In this document: piece by piece, positions 33,126 through 33,243 of the stretch | Layout: the number at the start of each line of letters is the position of its first letter | How positions within the stretch are numbered: position 1 is the stretch's first letter | Assembly: GCA_021779535.1 (NCBI GenBank) | Contig: JAJYAM010000025.1 | Coordinates: 1 to 33,243, forward strand | Source: Pseudomonadota bacterium | GTDB taxonomy: Bacteria > Pseudomonadota > Gammaproteobacteria > Steroidobacterales > Steroidobacteraceae | Length of the DNA stretch: 33,243 nt | Direction of reading: 5' to 3' | Translations under genes and position numbers: made by a program | The notes under the pieces: generated by a model | What the model was told of the DNA's origin: nothing | Database searches by the model: none | The model's input: only the letters and a program-made list of their open reading frames with translations

Positions 33126-33243
33126 CAGCACGGCGTCGACACCCCGGTGTTCGAGAGCCCGAGACTTTCCGCGGGCAAGGTCACCGTAAACGGTGGCGAG
33201 GCGATCGTCGCATCGACGAACGGAATCGCGAGCGGAATCGCGT
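33125..33243 (-). CDS. C-terminal fragment of an unidentified gene upstream of tadZ
   Basis: A frame enters from the right edge and ends at a TGA (33127-33125) that overlaps the tadZ ATG by one base. About 38 residues are visible, including [19 protein letters not shown] and the last residues GVSTPC. The stop-start overlap and same strand argue that it is real and in the tad operon. I do not recognise it; a pseudopilin/TadE-like or other Tad accessory protein is possible by position only. Confidence 0.5.
   Translation of the reverse strand, partial: AIPLAIPFVDATIASPPFTVTLPAESLGLSNTGVSTPC

Overview
The window is very GC-rich, almost fully coding DNA. It looks like a chromosomal segment from a gammaproteobacterium or betaproteobacterium. 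The basis is a TonB-dependent receptor, a DUF481-type envelope protein, a Hup/Hox-style hydrogenase maturation set, a NiCoT nickel permease and a proteobacterial-type tad pilus locus. I see no tRNA, rRNA, CRISPR array, insertion sequence or phage gene. Codon usage and GC look even throughout, so nothing stands out as recently acquired.

Region 1 (1-11.85 kb) is a divergent catabolic locus. Leftward from about 6.05 kb run a class III aminotransferase, an APC permease, an amidase, an MFS sugar-type porter and a truncated DUF481 protein. Rightward run an Lrp/AsnC regulator, a TonB-dependent receptor, two short-chain dehydrogenases and a class II HDAC-like amidohydrolase. Together these could import an N-acylated or amide-bonded amine, deacylate it, transaminate it and oxidise the product. 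That substrate is an inference. The Lrp reading frame has no ATG, GTG or TTG in front of its DNA-binding domain, and two candidate promoters interlock between the two arms.

Region 2 (11.85-14.26 kb) holds a secreted lipase-like hydrolase followed on the same strand by a ketoacyl-ACP synthase III homologue. The latter converges on and overlaps the HDAC gene.

Region 3 (14.5-24.35 kb) is a tight eight-gene [NiFe]-hydrogenase maturation operon: hupF-type chaperone, hypA, hypB, hypF, hypC, hypD, hypE and hupK. A ClC chloride channel/antiporter (opposite strand) and a nickel permease follow. The operon can build the Fe(CN)2CO centre and insert nickel. The window contains no hydrogenase structural subunit and no maturation protease, so the client enzyme must be encoded elsewhere.

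Region 4 (24.36-27.72 kb) has a second lipase-like hydrolase clearly paralogous to the first, a KirBac-type potassium channel, and a divergent AraC-family regulator with a degenerate receiver domain.

Region 5 (27.74-33.24 kb) is the distal part of a tad (Flp pilus) operon on the minus strand: the end of an unidentified gene, then tadZ, tadA, tadB, tadC and tadD. The pilin, prepilin peptidase and secretin genes are expected beyond the right edge.
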